Of a stretch of 34,469 bases of DNA, positions 30,109 to 34,469 are shown piece after piece. The DNA is taken from positions 1-34,469 of the forward strand of contig NZ_FBWL01000147.1 of NCBI RefSeq assembly GCF_001517425.1. Reading direction: 5' to 3'. Each line of letters starts with the position of its first letter. Positions within the stretch are counted from its first letter, which is position 1. Source of the stretch: Clostridium sp. C105KSO13 (GTDB taxonomy: Bacteria > Bacillota > Clostridia > Lachnospirales > Lachnospiraceae). A model generated the notes under the pieces. The model did no database searches. It had not been told where the DNA came from and saw only the letters and a list, made by a program, of their open reading frames with translations. The position numbers were made by a program, and so were the translations under genes.

Positions 30109-31527
30109 ATGAAGGCTTTCGAATCAGAAAAAACCAATATAGAAGAGATCGACAGAAGTATATATGATATAAAAGACGAAGTACATCCTTCCTTCGAAGT
30201 ACAATCCGGCCTCACGGAAGAGATTGTGAATCAGATTTCAGATGAGAAAAATGATCCCCCATGGATGCGTACTTTCCGTATGAAGTCACTGCACCTTTAC
30301 AACAGCATCCCCGCTCCTAACTGGGGACCGTCCCTGGACGACCTTCATATGGAAAACATTGTAACCTATGTCCGTCCGGATACTAGCATGCGGGGAAAAT
30401 GGTCGGAAGTGCCTGACGATATAAAAAATACCTTTGAAAGACTGGGAATACCTCAGGCAGAGCGCAAATCTCTTGCAGGCGTTGGCGCCCAGTATGACTC
30501 TGAGGTAGTTTATCACAATATATCTGCCATAGCCGCCTCACAGGGTGTGGTTTACACTGATATGGAAAGCGCTCTGACAGGTCCTTATGAGGAAATGGTC
30601 CGGAAGCATTTTATGAAGCTGGTACCTCCTTCAGACCACAAGTTCGCTGCTCTTCACGGGGCTGTATGGTCCGGAGGCTCTTTTGTATATGTGCCCCCCG
30701 GTGTATCAGTTGAAATCCCTCTTCAGTCCTACTTCAGACTGAATGCTCCGGGTGCAGGTCAGTTTGAGCACACTCTTATTATAGTGGACAAAGGTGCATA
30801 CCTGCATTTCATTGAGGGCTGTTCAGCACCCAAGTACAGCGTAAATAATCTACACGCAGGCTGTGTGGAGCTGTTTGTAGGGGAAGGTGCAAGGCTTAGA
30901 TATTCCACCATTGAAAACTGGTCTAAAAATATGTACAACTTAAATACAAAACGTGCCAGGGTGGAAAAAGACGGTACAATTGAGTGGGTGTCCGGTTCCT
31001 TCGGTTCTCACATCTCATACCTCTATCCTATGAGCATTTTGCAGGGGGACAGAAGCCGTATGGAATTCACAGGGATTACTTTTGCAGGCGGCGGACAGAA
31101 TCTGGATACAGGAGCAAAAGTAGTACATGCAGCATCAAACACAACCTCTCACATATCCACAAAATCTATATCAAGAGATGGAGGCATCTCCACCTTCAGA
31201 AGTTCAGTGAAGGTAAACCCCGATGCTGTTGGAAGCAAGTCCTCCGTATCCTGTGAATCTTTGATGCTGGATGACCGGTCCAGATCTGATACCATACCCG
31301 CCATGGATATTCAATGTGACGAGGCAGATGTCGGACATGAAGCCAAGATCGGCCGCATCAGCGAACAGGCAATATTCTATCTGATGAGCCGCGGAATCTC
31401 GGAAGAAGATGCCAGAGCATTAATCGTGGGCGGCTTTGCTGAACCTGTGGCAAAAGAACTTCCGTTGGAGTATGCAGTGGAAATGAACAACTTAATTCAC
31501 TTGGAAATGAACGGCAGTATAGGCTAA
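30109..31527 (+). CDS. sufB: Fe-S cluster assembly protein SufB
   Basis: A 472-aa scaffold protein forming SufBC2D. Motifs include NDPPWMRTFR near the N-terminus, GVGAQYDSEVVYHN, VPPGVSVEIPLQSYFRLN, EGCSAPKYS with the cluster-related Cys, and the C-terminal EADVGHEAKIGRISEQAIFYLMSRGI. Start is the ATG one base after the sufC stop; the longer in-frame extension overlaps sufC. SufB receives sulfur from SufS/SufU and assembles the nascent cluster. Confidence 0.97.
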   Translation: MKAFESEKTNIEEIDRSIYDIKDEVHPSFEVQSGLTEEIVNQISDEKNDPPWMRTFRMKSLHLYNSIPAPNWGPSLDDLHMENIVTYVRPDTSMRGKWSEVPDDIKNTFERLGIPQAERKSLAGVGAQYDSEVVYHNISAIAASQGVVYTDMESALTGPYEEMVRKHFMKLVPPSDHKFAALHGAVWSGGSFVYVPPGVSVEIPLQSYFRLNAPGAGQFEHTLIIVDKGAYLHFIEGCSAPKYSVNNLHAGCVELFVGEGARLRYSTIENWSKNMYNLNTKRARVEKDGTIEWVSGSFGSHISYLYPMSILQGDRSRMEFTGITFAGGGQNLDTGAKVVHAASNTTSHISTKSISRDGGISTFRSSVKVNPDAVGSKSSVSCESLMLDDRSRSDTIPAMDIQCDEADVGHEAKIGRISEQAIFYLMSRGISEEDARALIVGGFAEPVAKELPLEYAVEMNNLIHLEMNGSIG

Positions 31528-31543
31528 AAGGAGGTGTGCCAAT

Positions 31544-32632
31544 ATGCAAGATAAACTCAATGTTTTGCCCGCTCTCACCTGGAACCATCTTGGCGTTAAC
31601 TGGGCAGGAAAAGAATTTGCACTACCCGAAGCTCCAAAAGAGATACCTTCCGATGAAAGATTTTCGGTATCTCTTTTGCCCTCCGGTGTAGAAAGAATAG
31701 AAAACTTCCCAAAAAGAAACAATGAAATGGAAAGTGGCATAGGAAAATCCTATGATACTTATATAGAAGAAAATTCCAATGTTTCCTGCTTTTTGAAAGC
31801 AAAGAAAGCATCAGAACAGACCATTAGATTTAAAGCTTCTGTCTCCGGTTCTAATACGGCAATTATTGGAAATTATGGTATTTACGCAGAAGAAGGAAGC
31901 AGTATCACTCTCCTCCAGGAAGCAGATTCCAAGGAAGACAGTTCGGGATTTACTGCAGAACTTACCAGAATATATGCGGAAAAGGGAGCCCTCGTCAGAC
32001 TGATTCAGGTACAGGACTTAAACCGTTCCTGCAGCAGCTGGAACGGTGTGGCTATCCGTGCAAAAGAGGGTGCCAAAGTGGAAGTAATCCGTGCCGTTAT
32101 GGGCGGAAAGAAGGCTGCTTTAGGATCAAAAGCTGTTCTGGAAGGCAAGGAAAGCAATTATCTTTTAAATACAATTTACTTTGGGGATCAGACTCAAGTC
32201 TTCGATTTCAACGACACATCGGAGCATATAGGTAAGAGTACCCGGTGTGACATGTACACAGCCGGAGTTCTTGCCGGGGAAAGCAGTAAAATTCTTCGGG
32301 GAACCATTGATTTCAAGAAAGGGGCTGCTTATTCAACAGGCCATGAAAGCGAAGACGTTTTAGTGCTTGGTAAGAAAGTAAGAAACCGCACAGTACCCCT
32401 GATACTCTGCGGGGAAGAACAAGTAGAAGGGCAGCATGCAGCCACAATAGGTCGTCTTGACGAAACCCAGATTTACTACCTGTGTTCAAGAGGGCTGACA
32501 CCGCTCCAGGCAAGGCTCCTTCTCATAAAAGGCAGGTTTGCACCTGTGCTGGATCTGATTCCGGATGAAAATTTGAGAGAAGGGTTATCCTTACAAATTG
32601 AAAGGAGACTGAAAAGTAATGAACCAGAATAA
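31544..32632 (+). CDS. sufD: Fe-S cluster assembly protein SufD
   Basis: A 362-aa paralogue of SufB. The N-terminus has TWNHLGVNWAGKEFALPE, a beta-helix centre follows, and the conserved C-terminal domain reads GEEQVEGQHAATIGRLDETQIYYLCSRGLTPLQARLLLIKGRF (two adjacent family motifs). AAAGGAGG precedes the ATG 16 bases after sufB. It partners SufB and SufC and is needed for iron entry to the scaffold. Its end overlaps sufS by 14 bases. Confidence 0.93.
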   Translation: MQDKLNVLPALTWNHLGVNWAGKEFALPEAPKEIPSDERFSVSLLPSGVERIENFPKRNNEMESGIGKSYDTYIEENSNVSCFLKAKKASEQTIRFKASVSGSNTAIIGNYGIYAEEGSSITLLQEADSKEDSSGFTAELTRIYAEKGALVRLIQVQDLNRSCSSWNGVAIRAKEGAKVEVIRAVMGGKKAALGSKAVLEGKESNYLLNTIYFGDQTQVFDFNDTSEHIGKSTRCDMYTAGVLAGESSKILRGTIDFKKGAAYSTGHESEDVLVLGKKVRNRTVPLILCGEEQVEGQHAATIGRLDETQIYYLCSRGLTPLQARLLLIKGRFAPVLDLIPDENLREGLSLQIERRLKSNEPE

Positions 32633-33845
32633 AATACTTCAGGATTTCCCGGCATTACTTGTGCCAGAAAACGGAAAACGGCTGGTATATTTAGACAATG
32701 CGGCCACAACACAACACCCCCGCCAGGTGCTTGACGCCACCCTTTCCTATTATGAGAAAGACAACGCAAATCCCTACAGGGGTGTTTACGAACTGGGTGC
32801 CAGGGCTACAGAGGCACATGAAAATGCCAGAAAGTCTGTTGCAGAATTTCTCCACGCAGAACCGGAAGAAATTGTTTTCACCCAGAATACAACAGAATCC
32901 CTCAATCTGGTGGCTTACAGCTACGGCTTGGAGTTTATAAAGGCAGGAGATGAAATTGCCCTGTCCGTTGCAGAACACCACAGCAACCTTGTCCCCTGGC
33001 AAAGAGTTGCAAAGGCAAAAGGCGCAGTGCTTACATTTCTCTACCCCGATGAGTCCGGTCATCTGACCGATGAAGAGATACAAAAGAAAATAGGGCCCAA
33101 GACCCGTCTTGTCGCCATCGCCGAGGTTTCTAACGTACTGGGACTCAGAGCTCCCGTTGAAAAGGTTGTAGCGCAGGCAAGAAAAGCCGGGGCTGTTGTA
33201 GTATTAGACTGTGCACAAAGCGTTCCTCACAAGCCCGTCGACGTGAAGAAACTGGATGTGGACTTTGCTGCATTCTCAAGCCATAAACTTTACGGCCCCA
33301 TGGGTGTCGGTGTTTTGTACGGCAAAAAGGAACTGCTGGAAAAAATGCCGCCGTTTCTAAGTGGCGGTGACATGATTCAGAGCGTTCATGAGCAGAGTGT
33401 CACTTACGGCGAAATTCCCCGGAAGTTCGAAGCCGGAACCAGAAACGTAGGCGGAGAAGTGGGACTAAAAGCCGCCATACAATATATCAATTCCATCGGT
33501 TATGATAAAATTGTGGCACATGAACATGATCTGATGGAATATGCAATCGGTAAATTGAAGGAAATCCCCTATGTAACTATTTATGGAGAATCCTCCGCCA
33601 AGTCCCGTCACGGCTTGATTTCTTTTAATGTAAATGAAGTGCATCCCCACGACACTGCTTCTATTTTGGATGCAGAAGGTGTGGCTGTCCGTGCAGGCCA
33701 TCACTGTGCACAACCTTTGATGGATTATTTGAAAATCACAGCCTGCTGCCGGGCAAGTTTTGCAATTTATAATACAAAAGAAGATGTGGATATGCTGCTT
33801 TCCGGAATCCAAAATGTAAGGAGGTATATGGGCCTTGGAGATTAA
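32619..33845 (+). CDS. sufS: Cysteine desulfurase SufS
   Basis: A 408-aa PLP-dependent group II cysteine desulfurase giving persulfide sulfur from cysteine. LDNAATTQHP opens the fold, EHHSNLVPWQ follows, PLP Lys is K223 in FSSHKLYGPMG, and the active-site Cys is C363 in RAGHHCAQPLM. The overlap with sufD indicates translational coupling. It needs SufU (next gene) as sulfur acceptor. AAAGGAGA lies before the ATG inside sufD. Confidence 0.96.
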   Translation: MNQNKILQDFPALLVPENGKRLVYLDNAATTQHPRQVLDATLSYYEKDNANPYRGVYELGARATEAHENARKSVAEFLHAEPEEIVFTQNTTESLNLVAYSYGLEFIKAGDEIALSVAEHHSNLVPWQRVAKAKGAVLTFLYPDESGHLTDEEIQKKIGPKTRLVAIAEVSNVLGLRAPVEKVVAQARKAGAVVVLDCAQSVPHKPVDVKKLDVDFAAFSSHKLYGPMGVGVLYGKKELLEKMPPFLSGGDMIQSVHEQSVTYGEIPRKFEAGTRNVGGEVGLKAAIQYINSIGYDKIVAHEHDLMEYAIGKLKEIPYVTIYGESSAKSRHGLISFNVNEVHPHDTASILDAEGVAVRAGHHCAQPLMDYLKITACCRASFAIYNTKEDVDMLLSGIQNVRRYMGLGD

Positions 33846-34263
33846 AGATTTATATAACCAGATTATTGTAGAAAACAGCCGGGCCAAATGGAACCGCCAT
33901 CCTGTGGAAGATAAAACCATCAGCCTGGAAGGCGTCAACCCAAGCTGCGGAGACGATATCGTTCTGGAGCTGCGGGTCAAGGACGGAACCATAGAAGATG
34001 CAGGTTTTGTGGGGGATGGCTGCGCTATCTCCCAGGCTTCCGCCTCTATCATGATAGACCTAATCAAAGGAAAACCTGTAGAAGAAGCCCAAAAGCTGAT
34101 GAAGCTATTCTTCGGAATGATCAAAGGCGAAGTTACAGATGAAGAACAAATTGAAGAACTGGAAGATGCCGCCGCCCTGCAGGGTGTATCACACATGCCC
34201 GCCAGAGTAAAGTGCGCCGTACTGGCCTGGCATACGTTAGAAGAAGCACTAGATGAAAACTAG
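33835..34263 (+). CDS. sufU: SufU, zinc-dependent sulfurtransferase for SufS
   Basis: A 142-aa IscU-like protein of the SufU type. Zinc/sulfur ligands are visible in NPSCGDD (Cys and Asp), GDGCAISQASAS (Cys) and VKCAVLAWHTLEEAL (Cys). It accepts sulfur from SufS C363 and passes it to SufB, replacing SufE of proteobacteria. The start is TTG at 33835, 10 bases after AAGGAGG; the ATG at 33828 is in the sufS frame. The gene overlaps sufS by 11 bases and closes the operon. Confidence 0.93.
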   Translation: MEIKDLYNQIIVENSRAKWNRHPVEDKTISLEGVNPSCGDDIVLELRVKDGTIEDAGFVGDGCAISQASASIMIDLIKGKPVEEAQKLMKLFFGMIKGEVTDEEQIEELEDAAALQGVSHMPARVKCAVLAWHTLEEALDEN

Positions 34264-34275
34264 TGCTTCTTCTAA
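34237..34275 (+). terminator. Perfect 16-bp palindrome across the sufU stop
   Basis: TTAGAAGAAGCACTAG and its complement CTAGTGCTTCTTCTAA flank a 7-base loop; the TAG stop lies in the 3' arm. There is no U-tract directly after (ACACTATG), so it may act as a 3' stabiliser or a weak terminator. Confidence 0.6.
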
Positions 34276-34302
34276 CACTATGTAAAAAATAATAGAAGGG
34301 GG

Positions 34303-34386
34303 AAAAGGTTTTTTATCATTTACATAGCCCCAATATGAAAACGGTACTGTAAAGTTTTACAGCCCTATTTTTATTTAAAACCTTTT
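34303..34386. repeat. Nested inverted repeat downstream of the suf operon
   Basis: AAAAGGTTTT (34303-34312) pairs with AAAACCTTTT (34377-34386) around an inner hairpin CTGTAAA-GT-TTTACAG that is followed by CCCTATTTTTATTT. The inner hairpin is a candidate terminator of suf. A TATAAT at 34446-34451 near the window end may begin the next transcript; no gene is visible in 34264-34469. Confidence 0.45.
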
Positions 34387-34469
34387 ATTTTCAAGGGTTA
34401 TATCCACTTTTACAAATAAAATAGCAATGACCCCCCTATTTCGTGTATAATGTAATCACCACAAAAACA

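Noticed and set aside
1-34469. CRISPR array, prophage or insertion sequence
   Set aside because: No regularly spaced direct repeats, integrase, transposase or structural phage gene is visible.
19600-34469. Sigma-54 (-24/-12) promoters near rpoN
   Set aside because: No TGGCAC-N5-TTGC-like element was found by eye in the intergenic regions.

Overview
The window looks like a chromosomal segment of a gut-type Clostridia, most likely Lachnospiraceae. This rests on the gene families (DUF3842, DUF951, DUF3810, sigma-54, a SufCBDSU operon, class B sortase, butanol-dehydrogenase-type Fe-ADH), strong AGGAGG ribosome binding sites, TTG starts and U-tract terminators. No phage, insertion sequence, CRISPR array or conjugation module is visible. 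Several small gene remnants and dispersed repeats are present.

Layout. (a) 1-4.5 kb: a minus-strand operon of DUF3842 protein, FecCD permease, ABC ATPase, lipoprotein binding protein and LarB (nickel-pincer cofactor enzyme). The 220-bp gap between DUF3842 and the permease can fold as a three-way junction followed by an intrinsic terminator, so it looks like a riboswitch-type attenuator. (b) 4.5-9.3 kb: an SDR oxidoreductase, a frameshifted J-domain gene, an Hsp70 scrap, and a 1043-aa ABC ATPase/FtsX permease. (c) 9.3-12 kb: a RelB/DinJ antitoxin remnant, rpsR-ssb-rpsF, DUF951 and a class B sortase. (d) 12.2-19.4 kb: tRNA-Cys and a sugar locus with an FGGY kinase (xylB type), an L-fucose-isomerase-family protein, a divergent Fe-alcohol dehydrogenase and a GH3 beta-glucosidase whose 3' end is frameshifted. 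(e) 19.6-22.9 kb: a 53-aa membrane protein, rpoN, a GH25-LysM remnant, tRNA-Cys/tRNA-Glu and a DUF3810 metalloprotease-like protein. (f) 23.1-27.2 kb: a MetE-like methyltransferase, LysR regulator, MFS transporter and ECF S component. (g) 27.3-34.3 kb: two overlapping DtxR-like regulator genes divergent from sufC-sufB-sufD-sufS-sufU, the complete Fe-S cluster assembly operon.

Functional links. The first operon probably imports a metal or metal-chelate (nickel would fit LarB) under RNA control. The upstream DtxR-like protein keeps Cys/Glu/His metal-ligand positions while its partner has lost them. A perfect palindrome over the sufC -10 box makes them candidate iron-responsive regulators of suf. 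The isomerase, kinase and GH3 enzymes would release and phosphorylate a plant-derived sugar.

The points most worth following are the leader RNA before the FecCD permease, the DtxR-like pair facing suf, the slippery-sequence frameshift in the J-domain gene, and a ~45-bp dispersed repeat found three times.
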